From Streptomyces pactum (GTDB lineage Bacteria > Actinomycetota > Actinomycetes > Streptomycetales > Streptomycetaceae), in the NCBI RefSeq assembly GCF_002005225.1, contig NZ_CP019724.1, forward strand, positions 4,915,501-4,979,500: a stretch of DNA of 64,000 nt. The letters run 5' to 3'. A model generated the notes under the pieces. It had not been told where the DNA came from. It ran no database searches and saw nothing but the letters and a program-made list of their open reading frames with translations. Positions 33,298 to 40,547 of this stretch are shown piece by piece (position 1 is the first letter of the stretch; every line of letters starts with the position of its first letter). Both the position numbers and the translations under genes were made by a program.

Positions 33298-34203
33298 ATG
33301 GGGTGGGGGACGACGGAACCAGGGACCGGACGTACGCGGCTGACCTGGCCGAACGACGAGTGGAACCGGGCGGCGGCGCTGTGCGCGGGGCAGTTGCCGG
33401 TGGCGTGGCTGGTGTGGTGGTTCGCCGAGGTGGCGGGAAGCGACGACTACGGCCGCGGCCACAGCGGCTCGTTCGGCATGGCCGTCGCGCTGCTGGCCGC
33501 GCCGCTGGTCCTGCCGTTCCTCGGCGTACTCCACGCGACCGCGCAGATCATGCCCGCCGCCACCCTGGCACGCCTGCGGCTTCGCCCCTCGGGCGGCCCC
33601 GAGTGGGTCCGGCACCTGGTGATGTCCGTCCTGGCCGGGACGGCCTGGTCGGCGGCGGGTGCCGTGCTGTGGGAGTGGCCCTTCACCGCCACCCTCCTGT
33701 GGTTCGCGGGCCTCGGCGTACTGCCCGTGCTCGGCCTCGCCCGCCTGCGCGGGCGCGGGGCGGGGCCGTGGGGCGTCTGGCTCCGCTCGGCGGGCGCCTC
33801 GGTCGCCCTGCTCGCCGTCGTCGGCGTGTCCGGGAGCGTGCTCGTCGGCGACTACGAGCCCCCGGCGCTGTCCGCCGGGCAGCTCGCCGGGGAATGGCGC
33901 GGCCGGGACGGGGCGGTACTGGTGCTGCGCGCGGGCGGCCGGGCGGAGTCGGCCGGGCTGCCGGCCACGCGTGCGGACGGCGGGGCCGGCGACTTCACCG
34001 TGTGCGACGGGACCGGCACGTGGTCGGTCGGCCGGGACGGCCTCGCGTACGCCCCGGAGCGCGACGGCGTCCTCGTACGCCTCGACGGCGGATGCGGGCA
34101 GGAGACGTACTGGACGATCGGCGGGAGCGAGCGGGACCCCGAGCTGTTCGTGCTCTTCGGAGACCCGGACTCCGGGGACCTGCGCATCCTGACCCGGACC
34201 TGA
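33298..34203 (+). CDS. Membrane protein with a C-terminal soluble domain, unknown function
   Basis: 301 residues. Four or five hydrophobic segments in the first 185 residues (for example FGMAVALLAAPLVLPFLGVL and AGASVALLAVVGVSGSVLVG) are followed by a beta-rich domain of about 110 residues (LAGEWRGRDGAVLVLRAGG, FTVCDGTGTWSVGRDGLAY). The latter resembles domains that measure or bind at the outer face in other Streptomyces proteins. I do not recognise the family. Its own leaderless promoter suggests transcription independent of the MFS gene. Confidence 0.75.
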   Translation: MGWGTTEPGTGRTRLTWPNDEWNRAAALCAGQLPVAWLVWWFAEVAGSDDYGRGHSGSFGMAVALLAAPLVLPFLGVLHATAQIMPAATLARLRLRPSGGPEWVRHLVMSVLAGTAWSAAGAVLWEWPFTATLLWFAGLGVLPVLGLARLRGRGAGPWGVWLRSAGASVALLAVVGVSGSVLVGDYEPPALSAGQLAGEWRGRDGAVLVLRAGGRAESAGLPATRADGGAGDFTVCDGTGTWSVGRDGLAYAPERDGVLVRLDGGCGQETYWTIGGSERDPELFVLFGDPDSGDLRILTRT

Positions 34204-34222
34204 ACCGCGTACCCGCCGCCGC

Positions 34223-35425
34223 TCAGCCCGGAAGCCGCGAGACCCGTCCCGCCTCTTCGCGCGCCACCGCCCTGGCGATGCGCACCGCGTCGATCGCCAG
34301 CTCGCGGAGCATGCCGCTGACCGGGTTGGTGAAGCCCGTGAAGTACAGACCGGGGGCGTTCTCGGGGGAGCGGGCGCCCCGCACGACCGGCCGGCCGCGT
34401 GCGTCGAGTACGCCGAGGTGGCCGACCAGCCCTTCCAGACCCCGCAGATAGCCGGTCGCGGCGACGACCGCGTCCGGTGCGACGCGGGTGCCGTCGGCGA
34501 GGACCACCTTGCCGTCCTCGAAGCCGTCCACGGCGGCCACGATCTCCACCCGGCCGCCGCGCACCGCGTCGATCAGGCCGACGTCCTGCACCGGGACGGC
34601 GCCCTCGGCGACCCGGGTGAGGAGGCCGGTGTCCGGGCGGGGCAGCCCCCGCGCCGACAGGTCGGGCGTGCTGATCCTGGCCAGCGGCCGGGCGAGCCGG
34701 TCGACGAGACGGGCCGGCAGCCGCCGTACGAGGACGCCGCTGTACTGGGCGGGCCAGCCGGCGGTGGAGCGGCGGACGATGTGGGGCGCGGTGCGCACGG
34801 ACAGCCGGACCCGGGCGGCCCCGCCCTCCACCAGGTCCACGGCTATCTCGGCGCCGGTGTTGCCGACGCCGACGACCAGGACGTCCCGGCCGGCGTACGG
34901 GGCCGCGTTCCGGTACTCGGCGGCGTGCCGGACCTCGCCGGTGTACGTGTCCCGGCCGGGCCAGTCCGGCAGGCGCGGGGTGTGGTTGTGGCCGGTGGCG
35001 ACCACCACCGCGGCGCCGGTCAGCTCACGACCGCCCGAGGCGTGCAGCAGCCAGCCGGCGCCGTCGGGTGCGCGTTCGACGCGGAAGACCTCGACGCCGG
35101 TGACGATCTCCAGTTGGTGGTGCTCGGCGTACGTCTCCAGGTACCGCACCACGTCGTCCCGGGCCACCCACCGCCCGAAGCGGCGCGGCATCGGCAGGCC
35201 GGGCAGCGCCGACAGGCGGCGGGTGGTGTGCAGGCGCAGCCGGTCGTAGTGGCGCCGCCAGGAGGCGCCGACGTGCTCGGTCCGCTCCAGGACGACGGCC
35301 CGCAGACCCCGTGCGCGCAGGGCGTGGGCGACGGCGAGGCCGCCGGGGCCGGCGCCGATGACGTACACGGGGCGGTCCGCGGGGTGCGCGGCCCGCGGTT
35401 CAGCGGACGTTGTGGAGTCGGCCAT
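34223..35425 (-). CDS. FAD-dependent flavin monooxygenase-like oxidoreductase
   Basis: 400 residues. FAD-binding GAGPGGLAVAHAL near residue 23, an NAD(P)H-binding VVGVGNTGAEIAVDL near residue 175, and between them YTGEVRHAAEY, matching the FxGxxxHxxxY fingerprint of flavin-containing and Baeyer-Villiger-type monooxygenases with Tyr for Phe. The conserved C-terminal ATGY is present (VVAATGYLRGLEG). Substrate unknown. ATG at 35425 follows TACGCT by 6 nt, so probably leaderless. The divergent promoter region carries four GGTCxxGACC boxes. Confidence 0.87.
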   Translation of the reverse strand: MADSTTSAEPRAAHPADRPVYVIGAGPGGLAVAHALRARGLRAVVLERTEHVGASWRRHYDRLRLHTTRRLSALPGLPMPRRFGRWVARDDVVRYLETYAEHHQLEIVTGVEVFRVERAPDGAGWLLHASGGRELTGAAVVVATGHNHTPRLPDWPGRDTYTGEVRHAAEYRNAAPYAGRDVLVVGVGNTGAEIAVDLVEGGAARVRLSVRTAPHIVRRSTAGWPAQYSGVLVRRLPARLVDRLARPLARISTPDLSARGLPRPDTGLLTRVAEGAVPVQDVGLIDAVRGGRVEIVAAVDGFEDGKVVLADGTRVAPDAVVAATGYLRGLEGLVGHLGVLDARGRPVVRGARSPENAPGLYFTGFTNPVSGMLRELAIDAVRIARAVAREEAGRVSRLPG

Positions 35426-35431
35426 GCCGCG

Positions 35432-35437
35432 AGCGTA
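35432..35437 (-). promoter_or_regulatory. Leaderless -10 box for the flavin monooxygenase gene
   Basis: TACGCT on the minus strand ends 6 nt before the ATG at 35425. Confidence 0.6.
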
Positions 35438-35462
35438 ATCAGGCTGATGCTTGATGGGTCTC

Positions 35463-35524
35463 GGTCAAGACCGGAATCGGTTGCGGATCGGTCACGACCG
35501 TGGTCACGACCACGGTCGTGACCG
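35463..35524. promoter_or_regulatory. Operator cluster: four GGTCxxGACC boxes
   Basis: GGTCAAGACC at 35463-35472, GGTCACGACC at 35490-35499 and 35502-35511, and GGTCGTGACC at 35514-35523. The last three are spaced exactly 12 bp. CGGTCACGACCGTGG (35489-35503) and CCACGGTCGTGACCG (35510-35524) also form a perfect 15-bp inverted repeat with a 6-nt spacer. The cluster lies between the divergent flavin monooxygenase and GNAT genes. A dimeric regulator binding cooperatively is the simplest reading. Confidence 0.75.
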
Positions 35525-35563
35525 CCGCCGAGCCGTCCGCCGCCCGCCGCCTCACCGGTCGGA

Positions 35564-35569
35564 TTGAAT
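35564..35569 (+). promoter_or_regulatory. Leaderless -10 box for the GNAT gene
   Basis: TTGAAT ends 6 nt before the ATG at 35576. The GGTCxxGACC cluster covers the -40 to -100 region of this promoter. Confidence 0.55.
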
Positions 35570-35575
35570 GGCTCG

Positions 35576-36196
35576 ATGGCCCACACACGCATGCGCACCC
35601 TCGCGCCCTCCCTCACCGAACCGCGCGGACACGGCCTCCACCTCAAGTCCTGGGACGCCGGCTCCGACGCCGACGCCGAGACCTGGCTGCGCGGCTGTCT
35701 TGACCCCGAGTTCCAGCGCTGGAACACACCGCTCAGACTGTGGACGGACCTCGGCGGCGCCCGCGAGTCGCTGCGCGCACGCGCCCGGGATGCCGGGGAG
35801 GGCAGGTCCGCGTCGTTCCGGATCACGGACCGGGTGACCGGCACGACGCTGGGCCACATCGGCGTCAACGAGATCAACCGGCCGCTGAAGCTGGCCCGGG
35901 TCGGCTACTGGGTGCTCCCCGAGGCCCGCGGCCGGGGCGTCGCCACCCGCGCCCTGCTCCTCGCCTCGCGCTGGGCCTTCGCGGAACTCGGCCTGTACCG
36001 CCTGGAACTGGGTCACGCGGTGGGGCACGACGCCTCCTGCCGGATCGCCGAACGCTGCGGGTACGCCTACGAGGGCACGATGCGCGGGGCGATGTTCGAG
36101 GCCGGCCGGCACGACGTGTTCCGGGACGCGCATCTGCACGCGCGGTTGGCGACGGACGCCGAGCCCGCCGAGCCCGCGGCGCCCAGCGGGCGGTGA
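35576..36196 (+). CDS. GNAT family N-acetyltransferase (RimJ/RimL-like)
   Basis: 206 residues. Acetyl-CoA-binding motif A reads VGYWVLPEARGRGVATRALLL (RGRGVA), followed by ELGLYRLELGHAVGHDASCRIAERCGYAYEGTMR, typical of ribosomal-protein-alanine acetyltransferase-like proteins. Substrate unknown. The ATG at 35576 is chosen for its leaderless -10 box. It ends 7 nt before the stop of the convergent PNPOx-like gene. Confidence 0.87.
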   Translation: MAHTRMRTLAPSLTEPRGHGLHLKSWDAGSDADAETWLRGCLDPEFQRWNTPLRLWTDLGGARESLRARARDAGEGRSASFRITDRVTGTTLGHIGVNEINRPLKLARVGYWVLPEARGRGVATRALLLASRWAFAELGLYRLELGHAVGHDASCRIAERCGYAYEGTMRGAMFEAGRHDVFRDAHLHARLATDAEPAEPAAPSGR

Positions 36197-36203
36197 GGGG
36201 CGT

Positions 36204-36872
36204 TCACGGCCACAGCAGCCGCGTGTCCCAGTCCCCGTCGTCCGTCCGGCGGTAGGCCAGCCGTACGTGGCGGCGGCGGGCGTCCCCCTGGAAGAACTCC
36301 ACTTCGTCGGGGAGCAGCCGGTACAGCGTCCAGGACGGGACGGGCGCGTCCGGCTCCCGGGCGGCCCGTTCCCAGGCGGCCTCCGAGGCGCGGGCCAGCT
36401 CGTCCGGCGAGTCGAGGTCCGCGCTCTGCCGTCCGGTGAGGGCGGCGGCCAGCGCACCGGTCGACCGGGCGTGCAGGTCGGCGTGCGCCGCCTCGGCCGG
36501 GGCGACGGCGACCGGGCCGCGGACGCGCACCTGGCGGCCCAGCACCGGCCAGTAGAAGACGAGCGCGGCGTAGGGACGGGCGGCGAGGTGGCGGCCCTTG
36601 CGGCTGTCGGCGTGCGTGGCGAAGGACCAGCCGTCCGCGTCCGCGCCGTGCAGCATCACGACGCGCGCGTCCGGCAGGCCCTCCGCGTCCGCCGTCGCCA
36701 GCGACACGGTGTGCGGTTCGGTCTGGCCGGCCGCCACCGCCTCGGCGAACCACGCCGTGAACAGGGCCACGGGGTCGCCGGGCGCGGTGGCCGGGTCGAA
36801 GGGCGGCAGTTCGGTGACCGCGGGGTCCCACACCCGCAGCGACCTCAGTGACTCGTGCAGATCGGATCCCAT
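36204..36872 (-). CDS. Second pyridoxamine 5'-phosphate oxidase-like protein
   Basis: 222 residues of the PdxH fold: PHTVSLATADAEGLPDARVV, DSRKGRHLAARPYAALVFYW, GRQVRVRGPVAV. The C-terminus EVEFFQGDARRRHVRLAYRR resembles the PNPOx dimerisation region but keeps fewer substrate residues than the pdxH at 8737. It may act on another substrate or be a weak paralogue. ATG at 36872, GGGATCCG upstream. Followed upstream (27 nt away) by another split-barrel gene in the same orientation, so the two may be co-transcribed. Confidence 0.83.
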   Translation of the reverse strand: MGSDLHESLRSLRVWDPAVTELPPFDPATAPGDPVALFTAWFAEAVAAGQTEPHTVSLATADAEGLPDARVVMLHGADADGWSFATHADSRKGRHLAARPYAALVFYWPVLGRQVRVRGPVAVAPAEAAHADLHARSTGALAAALTGRQSADLDSPDELARASEAAWERAAREPDAPVPSWTLYRLLPDEVEFFQGDARRRHVRLAYRRTDDGDWDTRLLWP

Positions 36873-36899
36873 GTCCCGATTGTCACGGGTGCCGGGGGA

Positions 36900-37325
36900 T
36901 CACACCGACCCGAGGTCGGAGGAGACCCAACGCTCCGGCCGCATGCGGACGATGACCTGCTCGCCGTGGTTCGCGGTGGCGAAGGCCACGTAGCCGTCGA
37001 CCTTCTCGGCCGGGAGGTAGCGGGCGGCCATCTCCCGCAGATGCTCCTCGGTGGCGGTGACCGTCTCGACCACCGGCCCCTCCACCGACACGTACCGGAT
37101 GGTGGGCTCCAGCCGGTCGGCCATCAGGGAGAACCGGCCCGCCGCCTTGATCAGTTCGTTCTTGCGGCTGTCGAGCCCGGTCATGATCCATACGTCGCCG
37201 CCGGGCTCGTACTGGTACCAGATCGGCACGGTCAGAGGGGCGCGCCCCGCTCCCGCGTCGACCGCGAGCGCGGCGATGTGGGGCTCGGCCAGGAACTTCT
37301 CACGCTCTTCGCGGGTCAGGGCCAT
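36900..37325 (-). CDS. Flavin/F420-dependent PNPOx-like split-barrel protein
   Basis: 141 residues. PPOX-class pattern: REKFLAEPHIAALAVDAG, RAPLTVPIWYQYEPGGDVWI, DSRKNELIKAAGRFSLMAD, YVSVEGPVVE. Short split-barrel proteins of this type in actinobacteria often use F420 or FMN; which one is not readable here. ATG at 37325 has GGAGGAG 7 nt upstream. Same strand and 27 nt before the second PdxH-like gene. An FO synthase for F420 synthesis is encoded at 50143. Confidence 0.83.
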   Translation of the reverse strand: MALTREEREKFLAEPHIAALAVDAGAGRAPLTVPIWYQYEPGGDVWIMTGLDSRKNELIKAAGRFSLMADRLEPTIRYVSVEGPVVETVTATEEHLREMAARYLPAEKVDGYVAFATANHGEQVIVRMRPERWVSSDLGSV

Positions 37326-37425
37326 TCCGGTCTCCTCCAGCGGTACGGACGGCGTCGGTGCCTTTCTCAACACCGGTCGGCCACAGGGCTGTTCCCCGTC
37401 CCGCGGGTATTTCGCCGGACGTCCG

Positions 37426-38061
37426 TCAGGACAGCGCCAGCCGCTGCACCAACAAGAACGCGCCGATGCCCAGCATCGCGGCGCCCGACGTACGGGTGAC
37501 CGCGCGTGCCGCGGCCGGACGCGCGCCCAGGACGGCACGGGCGGCCAGACCGACCGTGAGGTAGACGGCGGCACAGCACGCCATGTGCAGCAGTCCCAGG
37601 ACGACAGTCTGCACGGGCACCGGCAGGTGCGCACCCCGGGTGACCAGGAACTGCGGCAGCACGGACAGGTAGAGCAGCAGGCCCTTGGGGTTGAGGCCGC
37701 TGATCGTGGCGCCGCGCAGGAAGTCCCGGGCCCGGGAGCCGCCCTGCGCGGTGGCCGGGGTGTCCTGCGCGGCGTCCGGGACGCCGGGCCGGCGCAGCAC
37801 CGACCACCCCAGCCACACCAGGTACGCGGCCCCCGCCACCGTCAGCACCGTGAGCAGACCCGGCGACCCGGCCACCAGCACCGCCAGTCCGGCCGCCGCC
37901 AGCAGCGTGTGCAGCGCGTACCCGGCGACCAGGCCGCCCACGGCCCACGCCACCGACCGGTCGCGCAGCCCGGCCGCGATGGCGTACGCCCAGTCCGCGC
38001 CCGGCACGCACACCAGCAGGAGGTCCAGGGCGAGGAAGGAGATGAGGAGTCCCGAGTCCAT
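37426..38061 (-). CDS. LysE/RhtB-family amino acid exporter
   Basis: 211 residues with about six hydrophobic segments. It begins LLISFLALDLLLVCVPGADW, the family's N-terminal signature ending PG-x-D/N, and continues with GLNPKGLLLYLSVLPQFL near residue 125. It is divergent from an Lrp/AsnC regulator gene, the classic arrangement of an amino acid exporter and its amino acid-sensing regulator. Substrate unknown. Confidence 0.9.
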   Translation of the reverse strand: MDSGLLISFLALDLLLVCVPGADWAYAIAAGLRDRSVAWAVGGLVAGYALHTLLAAAGLAVLVAGSPGLLTVLTVAGAAYLVWLGWSVLRRPGVPDAAQDTPATAQGGSRARDFLRGATISGLNPKGLLLYLSVLPQFLVTRGAHLPVPVQTVVLGLLHMACCAAVYLTVGLAARAVLGARPAAARAVTRTSGAAMLGIGAFLLVQRLALS

Positions 38062-38068
38062 GACGGGA

Positions 38069-38107
38069 AGATTAGGCGCATTCACCCCGAAGGTGTTCCC
38101 GTAATCT
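38069..38107. promoter_or_regulatory. Nested inverted repeat between lysE-like and lrp-like genes
   Basis: AGATTA (38069-38074) pairs with TAATCT (38102-38107); inside, CACC (38083-38086) faces GGTG (38092-38095). The two palindromes share nearly the same centre (38088-38089). Good candidate for the Lrp-type regulator's operator at the exporter promoter. Confidence 0.55.
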
Positions 38108-38143
38108 ACCCAGGTCAGGGCCTGTAGTGGAAGAATTTCCCCC

Positions 38144-38596
38144 ATGGATGACATGGATCGGAAGATTCTTGCCGAGCTGCAGCAGGACGGGCGGCTGACC
38201 GTCACCGAACTGGCCGCGCGGGTGCGGCTGAGCGTCTCGCCGTGTCACCGGCGGCTGCGTGAGCTGGAGCGGTCGGGGGCGATCGGCGGTTACCGGGCGG
38301 TCGTGGACCCCGCCGCCGTGGGGCTGGACTTCGAGGCGCTGGTCTTCGTGTCGATGCGGCAGGAGGACCGGGACACGGTCGCCGAGTTCGAGCGGGCGGT
38401 CAGCGAGGTGGCGGAGGTGGTGGAGGCGCAGCGGCTCTTCGGGGAGCCGGACTACCTGCTGCGGGTGGTCGCCGCCGACCTGGCCGCCTACCAGCGGCTC
38501 TACGACGAGCGGCTCGGCACCCTGCCCGGGGTGCAGCGGCTGACGTCGACGCTGGTGATGAAGCACGTGGTGCGGGACCGGCCACTGCCGGCGTAG
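38144..38596 (+). CDS. Lrp/AsnC family transcriptional regulator
   Basis: 150 residues: N-terminal HTH (DRKILAELQQDGRLTVTELA, VRLSVSPCHRRLRELERSGAI) and a C-terminal RAM/ligand-binding domain (VEAQRLFGEPDYLLRVVAAD). Expected to sense an amino acid and control the divergent LysE-type exporter. There is no purine-rich ribosome-binding site before the ATG, so it may be leaderless. Confidence 0.9.
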   Translation: MDDMDRKILAELQQDGRLTVTELAARVRLSVSPCHRRLRELERSGAIGGYRAVVDPAAVGLDFEALVFVSMRQEDRDTVAEFERAVSEVAEVVEAQRLFGEPDYLLRVVAADLAAYQRLYDERLGTLPGVQRLTSTLVMKHVVRDRPLPA

Positions 38597-38711
38597 CGCG
38601 GGACGGGTGGCGCCGGACGCGGGGCGAGGGGCGCGGTGCCGGGTGTGGGCCCGGTGCGGGCCCGGCGAGGATGACAGGCTGCGAGGCGCGCTGCGGGCGG
38701 TATGCCGCCGG

Positions 38712-38807
38712 GCGTGCCGCTTGGTGTGCCGTCGGGCGTTCTGCTTGGCGTGCTGCCGGGGGTGCTGCTTGGCGTGCTGCCGGGGGTGCTACTTGGTGGG
38801 CTTCTTG
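38712..38807. repeat. 24-bp degenerate tandem repeat at the 3' end of a TetR gene
   Basis: Four units of 24 bp at 38712, 38736, 38760 and 38784 share the words TGCTTGGCGTGCTGCCGG. The last unit covers the final codons and TAG stop of the TetR gene (minus strand). On the plus strand it reads as a hydrophobic LGVLPGVL repeat, but no gene is supported there. Confidence 0.8.
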
Positions 38808-39436
38808 CCGGTGACGCCCAGGTACATCAACAGGGCCAGGTTCGGTTTGAGTTCGGCCTGCTTGACGCCCCAGGAGGAGAACCCCTTCTGGTGCGACGCG
38901 GCGGCCGCGAGCATCACGACCAGTGAACCGGCGATCGCCGCGGGGTTCACGTCCTTGTCGACCTTGCCCTTGGCCTGCAGTTCGGCGACGGACTCCGCGA
39001 GGGAGGAGTTCACCGAGTTGAGGATCTTCATGCGGATCTTGGAGAAACGTTTGTCTCCCTCCGCCGCGCCCAGATCGATGACCCGGAGGATCGCGTCGTT
39101 CTTCCGCCAGAACTCCAGGAAGCCGTCGACGAGTTCCTGCGCCGTCTGCCAGCCGGCCTTGCCGACCCAGGAGCGGCCCGCCGTCAGCTCGGCCAACCCG
39201 GCACTCTCGGCGGCCATTTGCTCGGCGAGCTCCAGGACGGCGCCCTCGACGTCCGGGAAGTACTGGTAGAAGGTCGCGGGCGAGGTGCCCGCCTTGCGGG
39301 CGACATCGATGACTTTGACATCGCGATAGGGGGAGGAGCTGAGCATTTCGCTGAGGCAGTCGAGCAGTTTCTGCCGGGTCGCCTGCCCACGTCGACCGGC
39401 CACGCGGCCGTCGACGGTACGCACTTGTCCTGTCAT
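38789..39436 (-). CDS. TetR family transcriptional regulator next to the afs locus
   Basis: 215 residues. HTH: RGQATRQKLLDCLSEMLSSS and VIDVARKAGTSPATFYQYFPDVEGAV. The C-terminal effector domain (GFLEFWRKNDAILRVIDLGA) resembles regulators of lipid or antibiotic-related genes, effector unknown. ATG at 39436 follows TAAGCT by 6 nt, so leaderless; the divergent VOC gene has the same design. The protein's last residues (GKKPTK) lie inside a 24-bp repeat array. Confidence 0.88.
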   Translation of the reverse strand: MTGQVRTVDGRVAGRRGQATRQKLLDCLSEMLSSSPYRDVKVIDVARKAGTSPATFYQYFPDVEGAVLELAEQMAAESAGLAELTAGRSWVGKAGWQTAQELVDGFLEFWRKNDAILRVIDLGAAEGDKRFSKIRMKILNSVNSSLAESVAELQAKGKVDKDVNPAAIAGSLVVMLAAAASHQKGFSSWGVKQAELKPNLALLMYLGVTGKKPTK

Positions 39437-39442
39437 GCCGTC

Positions 39443-39448
39443 AGCTTA
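39443..39448 (-). promoter_or_regulatory. Leaderless -10 box for the TetR gene
   Basis: TAAGCT on the minus strand, followed by GACGGC and the ATG. The divergent VOC gene has TACTTT, GACGGC and ATG. Confidence 0.6.
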
Positions 39449-39546
39449 CCGACGGGTGATCCGAGCGCGATTCGGCCGACTGCAAATGGGGTGCGCGGGC
39501 GGAGCGAGGCTGGTGTGCCTGGTCTGCGCGGTGCGGGCGACGCGGT

Positions 39547-39552
39547 TACTTT
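39547..39552 (+). promoter_or_regulatory. Leaderless -10 box for the VOC/kbpA-like gene
   Basis: TACTTT ends 6 nt before the ATG at 39559; the spacer GACGGC is identical to that of the divergent TetR gene. Confidence 0.6.
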
Positions 39553-39558
39553 GACGGC

Positions 39559-40353
39559 ATGGCCGAAAACGGGGCATCAGCGAAGCGGACATCCGACGGT
39601 CCGGGCGACGTGTCCGCACACCCGGAAGGCGTTCCCTGCTGGGTGGACGCACAGCTCTCCGACGTGGAGGCGGGCAAGCGCTTCTACGGCGAGCTCTTCG
39701 GCTGGACCTTCACGGAGCCGGCAGGGGAGTCGGCAGGGGAGCCGGCAGGTGGGCCGGCGGGCGTATCCGTATGGGCGCGGCTGGACGGCGAACCCGTCGC
39801 AGCCCTGGTCCGCAAGACGGACGGCCGGATGCCCACCGTGTGGTCGGTGTACTTCCACACCCCGGACGCGGCGGCGCTGGCCGAGCGGATCCGGGCGGGC
39901 GGCGGCCAGGTCGTCACCCCGCCCCACCCGGTCGGCGGCCTGGGCACCACCGCGCTCGCCGCAGATCCCGACGGAGCCGTGTTCGCCCTGTGGCAGCCGG
40001 CCGGCCACCCCGGCTTCGGACGCCGGCACGAACCGGGCACCTTCACCTGGGCCGAGCTGTACACCCGGGACACCGAGGCCGCCAACGCCTTCTACGGCGA
40101 CCTCTTCCACGACGCCCTCTTCGGTCCGGACGCCGCCCCCGACTTCGGCCGCGCCCCGGTCTCCAGCGTCTTCCCCGCGCAGATGCCGCCGCACTTCCTC
40201 GTCCACTTCCTGGTCGGGGACGTCGAGGCCGCGCTCGGCATGGTGGCCCGGCTCGGGGGGCGGGTGCGGGTGCCACCCTTCGAGACGTCGTACGGAGGGG
40301 TGGCCGTGGTCTCGGACGACCAGGGGGCGTCGTTCGCCCTGCTGCAACGCTGA
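39559..40353 (+). CDS. kbpA: VOC (glyoxalase-like) protein, probable KbpA, inhibitor of AfsK
   Basis: 264 residues with two vicinal-oxygen-chelate modules: [25 protein letters not shown] at the start and [22 protein letters not shown] near residue 160. The gene lies directly upstream of afsK, where S. coelicolor has kbpA, whose product binds AfsK and inhibits autophosphorylation. I remember KbpA as 252 residues; the 12 extra residues here equal three units of the four-residue repeat ([13 protein letters not shown]) encoded at 39715-39762. The identification rests on position and length, not on alignment. Leaderless promoter. Confidence 0.7.
   Translation: MAENGASAKRTSDGPGDVSAHPEGVPCWVDAQLSDVEAGKRFYGELFGWTFTEPAGESAGEPAGGPAGVSVWARLDGEPVAALVRKTDGRMPTVWSVYFHTPDAAALAERIRAGGGQVVTPPHPVGGLGTTALAADPDGAVFALWQPAGHPGFGRRHEPGTFTWAELYTRDTEAANAFYGDLFHDALFGPDAAPDFGRAPVSSVFPAQMPPHFLVHFLVGDVEAALGMVARLGGRVRVPPFETSYGGVAVVSDDQGASFALLQR
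39715..39762 (+). repeat. 12-bp tandem repeat inside the kbpA-like gene
   Basis: Four 12-bp units (GAGCCGGCAGGG and variants) start at 39715, 39727, 39739 and 39751. They encode [16 protein letters not shown] in the loop after FGWTFT of the first VOC module. In-frame expansion or contraction would change only loop length. Confidence 0.88.
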
Positions 40354-40397
40354 TCGACACTCGGGAAGCGCGCCACTTTGCCCGGGATCGTACGAGA

Positions 40398-40453
40398 CAC
40401 CCCGATTGTCGCCAGGTTCGCCACCGGCGCCTCGGACAGGAAGAATCGGGGTG
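40398..40453. promoter_or_regulatory. Inverted repeat upstream of afsK
   Basis: CACCCCGATT (40398-40407) and AATCGGGGTG (40444-40453) are perfect 10-bp arms separated by 36 nt, about 95-150 nt before the afsK start. It could be a looped operator or an mRNA leader hairpin. Confidence 0.5.
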
Positions 40454-40547
40454 CGTGGCGCCACGGAGGTGCGGTGGTGAGACGCTGCACTTCGGTCGCG
40501 TACATATGTGGATGGCGCGGCCCGTACGGGGAGGTGGCAGGCAAGTG

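Noticed and set aside
38702..38926. Plus-strand ORF with LGVLPGVL hydrophobic repeats as a small membrane protein
   Set aside because: It is a by-product of a 24-bp tandem repeat and overlaps the TetR gene on the other strand; no ribosome-binding site or conserved domain.
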